Below the pieces are notes generated by a model. The model made no database searches. It saw nothing but the letters and a program-made list of their open reading frames with translations, and was not told where the DNA came from. A stretch of 64,000 nucleotides of DNA from Tetrahymena thermophila SB210 (taxonomy: Eukaryota; Ciliophora; Oligohymenophorea; Hymenostomatida; Tetrahymenidae), in contig NW_002476251.1 in assembly GCF_000189635.1 (NCBI RefSeq), forward strand, positions 211,918 through 275,917, in the 5' to 3' direction. The position numbers and the translations under genes were made by a program. Positions 16,660 to 29,712 of this stretch are shown here, in pieces. How positions within the stretch are numbered: the first letter of the stretch is position 1; every line of letters begins with the position of its first letter.

Positions 16660-19600
16660 TCAATCATGTGATGCTTTATTAAATTAAAGAAAACTTCTAA
16701 TGAACATATTGTGATCAATATACTTTTTAGAAGGATCATACTTTTGTTCAAAACTTTGCTCTTGAAAAGATTTCAAAACAACGTTATCTTTTTCAACATA
16801 ACGTTCAGCATACTTGCATGCTTATTAAAATAAATTTTTATTTTAAGAAAAAATATGTATTTTTTATTAGTAGAATGTAATAACTTATTCAAGTGGAATA
16901 TATCCAGTATTAAAATCGATAGAGAATAGTTTTTATAATTCATCTAAATAGTCTTTGAGCACATTATATACTTTTTCTTTATCATATCCAGTATCAAAAT
17001 CAGTATAGTTTGCAGTATTTATATCATAAAAACGATGGTTCTTTCTATGGTAAGATTTGTGGTATTTTTCATAGCAAGACTTACAAAAGACACATTATTC
17101 ACAGCTTCTACATAAAATTTATACTTAGTTAACTTAGCAAATTCTACAAACTGGAGAGATATCACCCATAGTAAAGGTAATTTTGTTTTTGGAATTTAGA
17201 CCAATAACATTTTAAAGTTTTCTAATTCCACGTTATATTGTAATGATGGCTGGCAGTTCTTGTGCTCTAAATAATTCTTTAACATCTTTTGCACCTTATT
17301 TTATTTTTTATTCGTAAGCAGGTTATTAATGCTACTGCATAGAACTGCTGTTTACTCCTTTTTCTTATTCTTCTTGGCCAAATACATCATCCTCTACAGG
17401 CTTAGCTTATTTCTATCTATTAATATACTGTTAAATTTTTGCTTATCTTTAATCTATGAAACTGTATTCTTCTCTAGTTAGCAACTGCTTTAAGGCAATT
17501 AGTGCAACTTTAGGAGCTAATTTATTTTGCATATGGCAAAATACTGTCTAAAGAAGTTTTAGTGCTAGTATTTTACGTCTACGTACTAGATCATTTAACT
17601 TTGATACAAAGTTTCTTGTTTTCTTCTTTTTATGGTACCATTTAAAATAAACTTATATGAAGGTGCAAGCTCTCATCAACTTTTCTTTTTATTTTTTTGC
17701 TTGCACTCTTGATTTCCATCCTCTATATATTTTTTGTAGCAAAATAGTTGCTCCAACTACATTTTATACAGATAACTTTTATTGTTGCTAATATTATATA
17801 TTTTTAGCTTTCTATCTTATATTATTCTAGAACTTTTAAGCTTATTTTTATTATTCAATTTCTTTTTATCTACGTTAATCATCAACTTATTCTTACAGCC
17901 TATCTATTGCAACTTGCTTAATAACTAATTTTTAGTAATCATTTCTCTCTTTATCAACTATATTCTTTGCTTTAATAACGATCTCACTCATTTGCATTAG
18001 TTCCTCAGTGAGCTTACCAATATTTTCCTAAATAGCTTCCATTCTTTCTCTTTGCATTATTACTAGCATTTCTTTTTCATCTTCTAGCTTCTTCTGTTGT
18101 AATTTTAATTACCCAGCCTTAGCAGTTAATTCAGTCATGTCCTTACCTTACTTTCTAAATTTCTATCTTTTTTCAAAAACTTCTTCCTACTTCTTTAATT
18201 TCTCTAAATATTTTTGATATTCAGGTCCTTTTCCTATTTCTTTTTCCTCTTCTTTCTTTATACATTTAATAACTACTCTCTATCTGACTTCTAAGTCTAA
18301 AATTCTTTCTTATAATACAATAGGATTCTAAATATCTTTTAGCTCTCCCATAACTCTATTATACTCCTTTTAGCTCTATTAACAAATACGTCAAGCTTAA
18401 AAATAGATTTAGAGTTTATAATTTTTACTTAATATTATGCTTCTAAATTTTTAACAAATTCGAATTCATTAATGACACCATCTTTGTTTGAGTCTATAAT
18501 CTTGAGAATTTCTTAAATTTCTTCTTCAGTTAAATCTAAATCAAGTTTGCCTAGGAAACATAAATTTTATTATTGCAACAAAACATATTTATAAAATTTA
18601 ATTTACTCATATTTTATTCAATTTCTTCTATGGTTAATATACCATCTTTATTCACATCAAGCAATGAAAAAATCTTATTTATTATAAAAATGTATCATGA
18701 TTATTATTAAATTTCATATTTTAATTTTTTTTACATCAGACAAAGTTAAGCCTTGATCTGTAATTTTTTAAACAATTAATTCAATAACAGTTAGTTAAGT
18801 AAGATACCTCTTTTCTTAGTCATTGATTTTATCTTCAAATATAAAAAGTTAATTTAGAATAAAATTAATTTAAATATTTATTTATTTACCAAGCATACTA
18901 ACTGATTCCTCATCATTAGTAGAGATATCAGTTAGTTCCTATTTTTTATTTAGTGCAGGTACCAATCCAAATGAAGTAAATTTGTTATCTCCTAAGACAA
19001 CAACACCACTCTTATTTTTGATGGAATTGATTTATTCTTGATTCTTTTGCTACTTTTCTTTTTGCTTAGCTAAAGCAGCTTAAATCTACTTGTTTTCTTC
19101 TATTAATTACTTCAGTATAACCTTTAGCTTTTTAATTTCTACTTGATCGTTTAGTTATTTCTCCTTTTGCTGTTCCTCGTACTGATAATTCTTTTCTTTT
19201 TCTTTCTACTTCTTTTCATCTTTTTCTTTGAGAATCTTTTCAATATTTTCAAGAGCTTTGTTACCTTTCTTAAGATTGTCTTAACCTTCTTTAACAAACT
19301 CCTGGGCTTTCTTCTTTTGCATTTTCTCAATTTCAAGTTGCTCTAAATACCTATTGATATATAAGATTTATTTCCAAAAATAAATTTATTTTATTGAACA
19401 TACTTTTTCCTTTCAATTTTTTTCATTTAAGAGACAAACTCGTTCTCTCTTGCAATCTCATTTTTTTCTGATTCAATTTTTGAAATTTCATTTAAAGTTC
19501 CTTTCTTTGAAGCTAAATTCCCATCCCAATTCTTTTCTTTAATCTCATTTCTTGTTGATACCCTTGATTAAATTTGTTCCATTGTTTTCTTTTTCTTTAA

Positions 19601-21064
19601 GTTTTCTTCTTCAGTCTTAAGGTTTTTAAGCATTTACTATCTAAATTTTTCCTATTACTAAACTCTGTCTTCATTTTCATTTTTCTAGTAATCTTTCCTT
19701 GTGATATCGACCCAATTAGACTCTTCGTTTTCATATGTCAGATTTTATTTAGACTTTTTTTACTTTATTTTTTCTACAGCTTCTCTAATGTAAAGCTAAT
19801 CTTCTTTTTCTTACAACTCTTTCTATTTTTATTCATGATTTTTTAGTATTTACTTAACATTATCCAATTAATTATCTAGTTAATTCTTTCTTTTTTCTTT
19901 CTAGTCCTTAAGTATTTGTTATCTAAGTTATTTTTCTTTAAGTTTTTTAGTTTCCTCACTTTCTTCTTCTTCATCTTAATTTTATGCAAGTGCTTAATCA
20001 CCTTCTTCTTTTTCAGTTTCTCCAAAAATATCTTCATCTAGTTCATCCTTTGGTTTTCTTTCTACTGGTTTATCTTCTTGTTTTTTATTATCAGAAGATT
20101 TCTTTTGGTCTTCATTTTTATCTTTCATAAAGTTATTAACTTTAAGAGTTTTTGATTAAATATTAGGTAATTTAGGTTTTTTTTCTAATTTTTTTTCACT
20201 TTCTTCATTTTCTATTTTTTTCTTTTACAAATCCAACTAATGTTGAGTTAACTTTGTTTGACTAGGAGTAGCAGAGGCTTTTTTAGGCTAATCTACTTAT
20301 TATTTTTTAGTTGGTGCAGGTGTTTTAGATTCTTTTATTATTGGTTTACTCTGTTTGGAATCTACTCCATTGACAGAAGGAAGTTATTTTTTAGAATCCT
20401 ATTTGACTGTATTTAATGGAGCTTATTTAGCTGATTAAGGTCTTGGCGCTACTGATTTTTAAATCGTCTTTGGAGGAGGGGCCGCTGCTGCAGCCGCATT
20501 GCTTGGCTTTTTTAAATTATCTTTAAATTAAACAGAAGGAGTTTTAGTTTGAGAAGGTATTTTTTGATTTGATGCAGGCTTTTAAGTACTTTCTTACTTC
20601 GATTATTTTAAAGTATAATAATTGTTATCTTCATCTTCTACTTTTAAGCTTCTTATTGATTACTTAGAGCGAATACTAAAAGAATTAGATTCTAACTCAA
20701 ATTTATCCTCATAATCCTCCTCCACTTCTTCCACTTTCTATTTACTGTTTATTTTTTTTGGCTATTCTTCATCACTACCAAAATCATTTTCATAAGCTTG
20801 CTCTTCTTGTTTTTTGATGCTTTTTTATTTTTTTTACTCTTCCTTTTATTATTCTTTTTGCTATTTCAGCAATCTTGCCTACTTTAAATCTTCTTGATAT
20901 CTTTTTTCAGCTTCATCTGGATCCATTTCGTTATTCTTGAGGGCTTCGAGTTTTCTTTTCAAAGCCTTCACACTAGCATCACTTTCATCAGATTTTTAGC
21001 TTTTTTTATCATCTTCATCGCTATCCTCATAATACTTATCTAAGCTTTCTTCTATGTCTGTCAT
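16660..21064 (-). CDS. B-box zinc finger / EF-hand / coiled-coil protein, about 1300 aa
   Basis: Starts MTDIEESLDKYYEDSDEDD with ATG at 21064-21062. The first third is highly charged, mostly Lys/Glu/Gln coiled coil with an Ala/Pro/Ser-rich stretch near 20400-20560. Two EF-hands follow: DVNKDGILTIEE (about 18625-18665) and DSNKDGVINEFE (about 18460-18500); both loops have Asp at 1, Asn at 3, Asp at 5, Gly at 6 and Glu at 12, so Ca2+ binding is expected. More coiled coil comes next, then a Cys-rich module near 17050-17165 (CRIC, LCRSCEQCVFCKSC, YHKSYHRKNHRFY) with the Cys/His spacing of a B-box zinc finger. The C-terminus is ASHD before TGA. Several 50-90 nt introns interrupt it. The combination suggests a Ca2+-responsive structural or cytoskeletal scaffold; no named family was recognised. 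Confidence 0.85.
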
Positions 21065-21558
21065 ATTTTATTTATTTGAATAAAAACAAAAATATTAAAG
21101 AAATTTTGATAATAAATTAAATCTTTTTATCAAAAGAAGCATAATAAACCATAAAAATTAAAACTACCAAAAATTTTGAAAAAAGAATAGATTTTTTTAG
21201 ATTATATTTAATATAATTTTATAGAATAAAATAGCAGTTTTATAAAAAGTATCAATTGAATATGAAATAAAATGTTAATCAATTGTATAGAAAATAATAG
21301 ATCAGAATTAATTAACTTATTTAAAATAACTAAAATATTAAAAATAGTTGTTATATTTTAAAAAATAATTAATACAGACAGAATCTAAGGTCATTATAAA
21401 AATGAGCTTGATATTTTTAATATTTAATTTTTTTTAAATTAATTTTTGGTTATTTTTTTAAAAGTAATTTTTTTGTTTCACTTAAAAGATATTAAAAAAT
21501 TCTAAAGAATCTGTGACATCAAAAATTTAAATAAAATCAATATAATATAATTTTTAAA
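21065..21558. other. divergent intergenic region
   Basis: About 490 bp shared upstream region between the minus-strand B-box/EF-hand gene and the + strand acidic/MORN gene, so it should hold both promoters. It is AT-rich; no defined element is visible. Confidence 0.65.
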
Positions 21559-23384
21559 ATGTTTGAATCTGTTGAAGAGTAGTTGCTCGAAAGAGAAATG
21601 ATGAAAATTATCAAGTAGTTTTAACTAAATATTGATATCGAAAAAAATCAAGAAGTAATAGATTACAACAGTTATTTTTATTTAGTTAACTTTAATGCTT
21701 ATAAATTATTTCAATCATTTTATTTACAGGTGAAAGTATAAAATGGCCAAAAGGATAAGGAAATAAACATAAAATCACAGAATAAAGTAAATAAACATTT
21801 GAGATATACTTTTACTTAAGCTCAAATATTAAAAAAGGAAGTAGAAAAAGTAAATAAGGCAGTTGGAGATGAAGAAATAGATTGGGAATAAAACTATTTA
21901 GATTTAATGTAAGAATGTGGTTATTAATTACCAGATGAAGAAATTAATACCCAACTTGACAACGAAAATGAAAAAAAAATTAATTTGATGATATAAAAAA
22001 ATGATGAATGCCATAATAGGGATTTTGCATAATATAAATTGTAGCCTATAAATAATGAGAGTGATGATTAAGAAAGCGAAGAAGTCTAAAAATCAAAATA
22101 GATGATGAATGACCTTCATGATGAAGAAGAATAAATTATGACTCCAGAACAATAAAAGGAGTATTTTAAATCATTACGCAGTAAATACTTAAATGTAAAA
22201 TAAGTAGATGAGTAAAAGTAAACAGAAAAATCAGTTGATACAACTGCTTATGCAACAAATGAATCTGATACCACTTAAATAAGTAGCTAAAATGTAGCTA
22301 ATAATTAAAAATAATAGCCTTTATTAGAGGAAAAATAACTTGAATAGACTTAAAATGATGATTAAGGATAATTAAAATAAAATGATAGCAGTTAAATTTA
22401 AAAATAAAATGAAAATAGTCAAAGCATAGATAAGCCTAGAAGTTTATTGCCATAAGATCACGTTACTTTAACAAGAGAAATGTATGATGAATAGAAAAAG
22501 CAATAAAAAGCTCTAAAAAAGGCAATTCAAAATGCTAAAGATTTAGGTATAGTTTACAATGGAGTAATTAACTTTGAAAATTTCGATGAGACTAGCAGTG
22601 AAGAAGGAGAAGATTAAAATAAGCTTTAAGATTAAGAATAAGATGAATAATTAGAAGACAATAATGTCATAGAAGAGTAGGATGAAGATGAATATGATGT
22701 ATTGATTATTAAATTTTATATTTCTATTTGAAATAAAAATAAATTAAAAAAATAAATAAATGAAGGAAAACAATGACTAAACAACTTAAGATGAACAAGT
22801 AAATGTCTTGACTGAAATAAAAAGAGAATATATTTAGACTAATAAATGGAATTGTAAAGAATATAAGATATTTTACTCAAACGAGGACATATACGAAGGT
22901 GAGATAGATGATAAAACATCTCTTAAAGATGGTTGGGGTGTTTACTTATATGCGAACGGTGAAAAATATGAAGGGTTCTTCTAAGATGATATTATCCATG
23001 GATATGGAAGATATTAGTAAATTTAACAAATTATAATCGAATTTTATCACTTTTTTATTTATCAGATTTTTAGGAGGACATAAGTATGAAGGCGATTGGA
23101 GTTAAGGTATGAAACATGGTGTGGGAATTCTTGAATTTGCTTCAGGAGATAAGTATATAGGATTTTTTGAGCGTGATAATTTCCATGGATAAGGTAGAAT
23201 TGAATTTTCAAAAAGCTTATATAATTTAAATAAATTAATAAAAGGTGAATACTTTTACAAGAATGGAGATAAGTTTGAAGGTACATTCGTACATGGAAAA
23301 AAAAATGGCACCGGTAAATTTTTAGGAGCTAATGGAAGAAAAATAATAGGAGAATGGATTGATGATCAACTTTAACATTTTTGA
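21559..23384 (+). CDS. acidic protein with C-terminal MORN repeats, about 544 aa
   Basis: Modelled as one gene of four exons (21559-21654, 21730-22698, 22766-23016, 23066-23384), total 1635 nt with phase intact. Residues 1 to about 355 are rich in Glu, Asp and Gln with no fold seen. The C-terminal part has MORN repeats of the G-x-G-x-Y-x-x-G-x-x-Y-E-G type: GWGVYLYANGEKYEGFF, GGHKYEGDWSQGMKHGVG, KYIGFFERDNFHGQGRIEF, GDKFEGTFVHGKKNGTG. MORN repeats mediate membrane or cytoskeletal attachment and are common in ciliate cortical and ciliary proteins. Without splicing at 22699-22765 the upstream frame would stop at TGA 22729-22731 and a separate MORN gene would begin at ATG 22760, only 28 bp later; the phase-0 donor GTATTG and acceptor make the fused model more likely. 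Confidence 0.75.
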
Positions 23385-24123
23385 ATATATTTATATTTTA
23401 AAATTTAGTCATTTAAATTAGGGCAATTAAATAATGAAAAAATAAAATTAAAATTACTTTAGTATTAAGATTATTAAATATGTTGTTTATTTTTGCATAA
23501 TGTTGATAATATTTTTTTGCAGATTCACGCAAACAGAGTTTAAAAAATTTAAAATTTCTTTTTGTTTGTATTTAAGTTTAAGTTTTAAATGGTAGCAAAA
23601 TAATGTGTATTCTTTTTATAAATAAAGATAATACTATTTAAAAGTTAATAAAAAAGTTTAAATTTTAATTTAAAAAATAAAAAATTAGAACATTTAAAAT
23701 TTAAAAAGGAATATTTTAATTAATTAAATTTTTTATTAAATTTGTTTATCAAACATTTATTATAATTAAAGTAATTAAAATTTTTTATTTATTGAGTTAT
23801 CTATTTATTTTTACTTAAGTATTAAAATTGGTATAACATTCAATATATCTAAATGTATAATTTATTAATTAAAATTATTACAGCTAGTTTTAATTTTTAT
23901 TTTAAGATAAGTTAAATTTTTGGTTAAATACTTAGTTGAAATAAATAGAAAAATTATATTTGAAAGAATAAAATATTGAGATTTATTCATCAAAAATATA
24001 AACTCTATAAATTAACTATACATGGCATATAAATCTATTTAATTTAATTTAGTATTTTTAAAGTTTTGATAAATTATATTTTACAGATTATTTATTATAT
24101 TTTGGTTATTTATATTTAATTTT
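23385..24123. other. intergenic spacer between convergent genes
   Basis: AT-rich 3' flanks of the MORN gene (+) and the SEL1-repeat gene (-). No gene or clear repeat seen. Confidence 0.65.
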
Positions 24124-26938
24124 TCACACGTTATGCTCATGTTTGATTCTCAACCTCTTACCATACAAATATATGATCATTAGAATAAATGGTATGCAAG
24201 AGAGGACTTTAAAGAGAGATTTATAATCATTGAAAAGCTATTTGAAAAAAACTGACAGCTAATTTATAATTTTCTTTTAAGTATCAGGATCATGTATTTT
24301 AAGAATATCTTCTAGGAAATTTATTCTAAGTAGAACGTTAGCCAAAAAATTGTCATTTGTTAAAGATAGACTTTAATTAAGATGCATATAAGCAAGTTAA
24401 TAATTTTAAGGAACACCTTGGCCTAGCTGCTCCATATAAGCTAAATTGAAGTAACCCTATGCTTAAATATAGCTTACCTAATCAATAATGTTTGAGTCTT
24501 TTTTTTCAGCAGCTAATTTGTAGTATTAATATGCTTTTGAATAGCTTTGTTTAACATTAATTCCATAATAAAAATAGTCACCTAATCTTAAATTACTATA
24601 TCCACTTTAACTTATTGAAGTCTTTAGAAGCTAATATGAAACATATCCACTTATAGAATTTTTGGAAGAATTTTTTTCGATTTTAAGTAAATTATTCAAA
24701 GTTGTTTTATTTTTCACCATTTACAAAATATCTTCAAATAATAACTCATGGAAATCAATTTCTATAAATTTCTTTTCTACTAGTAGATTGTAAATAGGAT
24801 CTTATTTCAATTCATTTTCTAAATCATAAAAATTTATATCATTGTAAGTGTAAATCCCAGAGTATTTATCTGCTAATATTGCTGCATTTTGTAATGAAAC
24901 CTGAAATTTAATTATTAATTTAAATAAATGTTATAATTTTTACAAAACTTCATTAAAAAATATTTACATCATCTCCTAAATAGCCTGATATCAAATAGTT
25001 TAAATGGGATTGTCTATAGTTATTGAGTGAATACAAATAATTAGCTGAGTTTTAAAAGTGACTTGAAGCACTTCTTGACATGCTCCTGCTCATCAAAAGT
25101 GTGGAAAGCTCACAAGATTAATAAAAATCGACGCCATCTAGATAAAGTAAACCTTTTAATTTTAAATATTAGTAAAATATTAAAACATGTATTCTTTGTA
25201 CCTAAAGCATATTATGCTAAAGCATGGCCTTTTTCTGATGCCAAATTTAGGTATTGGTGAGCTATTTATTTGTCTCTTAGGTGGATATCGGTAGAAGGAA
25301 GCATATGAATAACACCATAGTTGTACATTCCATTTACATCTTTCAAGCTTGCTGATTCTAAATTATTAAAATTTTCAATAAAAGCTAATATAAAATATCA
25401 AAAATTACTTTTAAATAAAGAGATTGCTTTTCTCTAATCTTTCTTCACTCCATATCCATTGTAGTATAAATAACCTTTGTCGAAGTTAAAGAAATAACTT
25501 AATAATTTGTTGCATTATATTATAAAATTTACCTAATCCATTTAGAGATATAGTATCCCCTTAGTCAGACAAGGACTAAAATATGCTAAATGACATTTAA
25601 TAATCCTTTTAAAATCATAATTAATTCGTTTAATTTTAAAGATAATTTATTAGTAAATTTTACTTTTTTAACCCCATAACCTCTCATATAATGGTATCCT
25701 AGCATTGCTCCTGCTTTGAAGGTGTTTATATTCTAGAATCATTTTTTAAAATTTTTTTATGAATGACAAAATAAAATAATTTACCTAACTTATATTCTTT
25801 TTACTATATATAGATTAATAAATCTCAAACGATTTATTAAAGTCCCTTCTTACTCCATTTATGCCATAAAAATAAGATTCTGCTAAATTAAGTAATTCTC
25901 CTAAATTACTGCTTTGATAATTTAAGCTAATATGTTTGAAAGTCTCAAGTATTTTTATCTTATCTGAGTTAAGATTAAAGCTAAATAAATTCGAAGTCAT
26001 GCTGTAAATCTAAAGGTCTAGCCTTATAATTTTACTTAAATTTGGAACTTAATCAGAATCTAGATATTAATCTTTTCCTAGGTCTTTGAAGTAAAGAGAA
26101 GCTGTACGACAATCAATATTAACTCCTCTTCCCTAGATTTTAAAATAACAAAAAGTAAAATAATTTATTTATATTATCTATTTTAAAGTTATGCTGTGCA
26201 TACAAATACTTTGAGATATTTATTTTAAAGATAGATAATTAAATTAACTGTAAGAAATTGCACTATATTAGTGAATCAGTAGATATAAAGAATGATTGAT
26301 AGATAGATAGATTAATTGATTTTGAATCAAAATCAAATTAAATACGTTTAATAATTAATTACATGCATATATTTATGAGCTAAAGCTAGCTTAGAAAAGA
26401 AGTTCTATTGCTGTGATGATAAATATAAATCAAGAACTGAAGAAGAATTTCTCTTTTCAGAGACATATTAGTATATTGACAATAGTTCTAGTTAAGATAA
26501 ATTGTCTAAACTATAAGAACTAGTTTAATTGTTGATATCAGAAATAGTATTCTTAGCTTTTTCAAGTAATCTATCTAAGTTTTAGAGAATATTATAGCTA
26601 CCATCCAATCTAAAGTTGCTGAATAAGCTAGTCATAAAGAGGGCATCTTATTACCCATAATATGCAGCCAACTTATAAAAATAATATGATAATTTTAAGG
26701 AATTGTTATCATCATTTTATCCATAATAAATCAAATTAGCATATTAATTTATTAATTCTCCTAAATTGCTTTAAGTGCAGTTATATTTGAATAACTCTAA
26801 AAGCTTTTCTTTAGCTTCACTAGATTCATAATATTTAATATGCTCATCTATTTCCTTAATTACTTCTAAGCAATTAAATAGTTAAATCTTTATTATACAA
26901 ATGATAACAGCTATTTTTCCTAAAATATTTCTTATCAT
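24124..26938 (-). CDS. SEL1-like repeat (SLR) ER membrane protein
   Basis: Starts MIRNILGKIAVIICIIK (ATG at 26938-26936), a signal peptide, and ends with a TM helix near VLSCIPFILMIIYLYGKR and a short basic tail, so it is lumenal with a C-terminal anchor. The body consists of SEL1-type helical repeats, with units such as SYYFYKLAAYYGQQDALF, AGAMLGYHYMRGYGV, YLNLASEKGHALAQYALG and YFNLAYMEQLGQGVPQN. This arrangement, signal peptide plus SLRs plus C-terminal TM, is that of SEL1L/Hrd3, the adaptor of the HRD1 ubiquitin ligase in ER-associated degradation. Several introns are present, for example around 26150-26340. Sequence identity cannot be judged by eye, so other SLR proteins remain possible. 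The stop is TGA at 24126-24124. Confidence 0.8.
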
Positions 26939-27722
26939 CCTTCTTTGTTTTATTTGATTAAGAGAAAAATCTTAAATATCTAATAATTTTACTTGATTTT
27001 TTAATTAAATCAATCATTTGAAATAAAAACAAAGTGAAAAAGATAGATAACTAAATAGATAGATAGATAATCATAAGCTTAAAAACCATAGAGCATTTAA
27101 AATTCCATTATAACTTGCTTCACAAATCAAACATTTGTCGATTTAATACATTTCATCTACATAAAAATTTATTTCCTAGAATTATAGAATTAATCACAAT
27201 TAATTGAATATTAATTGATATAAAGCTTATGATAACTAAAAACAAATGAAAAACATTATTAATTGGAGCTTTAAATAATTTGAAATATAATTTTTTTCTA
27301 AATAAAAAAAAATATTTTTGAATCTCAAATAAGTTTTAATAGAATTAAAGATTATAGTATTTTTATGAATAAAAATTATTTATTTATCTTAAAAATATTA
27401 TATCATTTGAATATATAAATCATCACAAGATTTTACATTTTTAAAAAAGAAAAATATATTTTTTTAAATAATTAAGAATTAAAAATTAATTTTTCTAATT
27501 TATTTAGTAGTTTAAATAATTTATTTAAAAAATATTTTTGATTCTAAGATCTAGAAAGATATGGTTGTTAATAAATTAATTTGTTATGAATCATTAAAAT
27601 TGTGAAATCTAATTAAAATTTAAAAATTGATCAGAATAATAATCTTAAATTTGTTTAAGATTTGAAACAATTTTTTCATAACTTTGAATTAAATTTCATA
27701 ACAAGGTATTACCAATTCTGTA
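26939..27722. other. divergent intergenic region
   Basis: Upstream region of the SEL1-repeat gene (-) and the GH18 gene (+). It contains a GATA tandem repeat at about 27055-27070. An ATG at 27014 on the minus strand opens a frame that soon reaches TGA, so it is not used as the SEL1 start. Confidence 0.65.
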
Positions 27723-29226
27723 ATGAGTACACTTAAGCTAGCCATTTGTTTATTTGTTTTGCTTGCTATTGTATAAGAAATATAGGGCTCTCTTCTCTAA
27801 AGTAACATAAATAGATTACATAATACATGAAATAATAATTTTATAAATAATACGTTTTCAACAAATATATAAGCTAATAAAGAGAAAGAAAATATTGAAA
27901 ATGCATTAGAAACATTAAAAAAGACAAAGAATATATATAAATCTAAATAGTTTAAGGGAGAGACCTTTGCTTTCTTAACACCTTGGTATAATATTTTTTT
28001 AAATTGAAAAACTCATTATTTTCAAAGGAATAAATAGGGTTTTGAAAGAGCGTTAAAATTTAAAGATAAGTTTACTTATCTTAGTCCTGTCTGGTTTGAA
28101 ATAAAAGATTAAGGAGACTATTAAAAAGTAATTACTATAGATAGATATTCTCTTTTATGGTACTTATGATTTTATTTTAATTTCAAAAATAGCTTGATGG
28201 AGAACATAATATTGATGAAAATTTCTTAAGTCAAATAAGAGAACTTAATAAAGATAATTCAACAAATATTAAAATTCTCCCAAGAATTTATTTATCAGAT
28301 GAATAAACCCTTATTAGCTTTAAAGATATGTGGGCTAGATAAAAAGTTCTTGATCAAATTGCTAAGTACATAGATAAATTTGATGGATTTGTTTTAGATT
28401 CTGTATTTCTATCATATTTTTAAGCATCTAGACAGTATGATTAAATTGCTTTTGTTAGAGAACTAAGTCAACTTATCAGAGATAAGCATAATAAGCTTTT
28501 TTTTGCATGCCTTTTAGTATATCAATTTTATAACAGAAAGCCATTAATTTAGATAATAAATTTAAAAACATAGGGAAAGTAAGATAGATTTAAGTGGAAA
28601 TAGTCTCACATGGTTGTTCTACTTGATTTAGTTGATAGATTATTAGTAAGTGCTTATGATTACCATTAGATTATTGATGGTTATTATCCTATTAATCCTA
28701 TCAATTGGATATAAGAAAATATTAACTTTTTTGACTAAAAGCATCGTCCTAAAATATTAATTGTAAAATTTTTTTAAAGGATTAAATTAATCAATAATTC
28801 TTTAACAAAGGGAATACCGTTTTATGGATTTAAGATTTCAGGCAGAGTAGATTATATCATGGGAGAAGAGTAATTAAAAAATATTATCATTTGATATTTA
28901 TTATTTCAGGTGTTTAAAGCTTAAAAATAAATATTTTATTCAAATTTTTATCTTTTAAGTTTTGCAAGCTGATAAAAACCTAATAAAATCTTTAATTAAC
29001 AAGGTTTAAGAAACTTATTGAAGAAAAAGAAATTGATTCAGTGAAATGGGTAGATACTTTGAAAGAATGTGTATTTAGATCATCAGATGAGGAAAGTGTT
29101 AGATATTATTACCCCTGTTTGAAATTTATTGACGAAAGGCTCAAGCTTTTTGAGTAAGAAAATATTGCAGGAGCATATATATGGGAATTAGGTTAAGGAT
29201 AAGATATTTTACTAGAACCCTTTTGA
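27723..29226 (+). CDS. CHID1-like GH18 (chitinase-like) protein
   Basis: The protein is secretory: it begins MSTLKLAICLFVLLAIVQ, a signal peptide. After introns at 27802-27873 and 27986-28027 the sequence TPWNKQGFERALKF and FTYLSPVWF matches the start of the GH18 barrel in the CHID1/stabilin-1-interacting family. A third intron is about 28128-28192. Further family marks are ILPRIYLS, KFDGFVLDSVFLSYF and the end GAYIWELGQGQDILL. The GH18 catalytic motif DxxDxDxE is absent: the corresponding strand reads DGFVLDSVF, so hydrolase activity is unlikely, as in animal CHID1. A fourth intron lies near 28880-28960 with unclear borders. Its likely role is carbohydrate binding in the ER/secretory or lysosomal route. 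An apparent TGA near 27827 falls inside the first intron. Confidence 0.87.
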
Positions 29227-29712
29227 TTAATAGAAAACATATTTTTATTTAAAGGAAAATATTTTATTTTTCATAAAAAAAAATTATTTGCTTTTATTAA
29301 AATTTATAAAAAATAAATAATTTTCACCAACATTGTTTGTTTATTTGTTTAGCTTTTCATTATAATTTATTATCATTTAATATGAAAAATAATTAAGTTT
29401 TGATTGATATGTAATATTTTATGAATATCAAATGTTTCTATTGGTAACTAGATAGACGACATTGATTGCAAAATAAGGAAATTAATTAATTGTTAATTTA
29501 TTAAATATCTATAAAAAGATTGACTTTATTTTACTTATAAAAAATAAAAAGTTAATACAAAAAGAAATAATTATTTTCTTAAAGCTATAGAAAACTAGAA
29601 TTATTTGTTTATAGCACATACCATTTTAAAAGAGCACTATAAAGAATAAAGCATTTTTGATAAATTATCATAAATACAATTAGAAACAACTATTATAAAA
29701 TAATAACTAGCT
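29227..29712. other. intergenic spacer, no gene seen
   Basis: AT-rich spacer between two + strand genes; the RTF1 promoter should be here but no element is recognisable. Confidence 0.65.

Noticed and set aside
27827-27829. In-frame TGA in the GH18 gene
   Set aside because: It lies inside an AT-rich intron (27802-27873) whose removal keeps phase and leads into the conserved TPWN motif.
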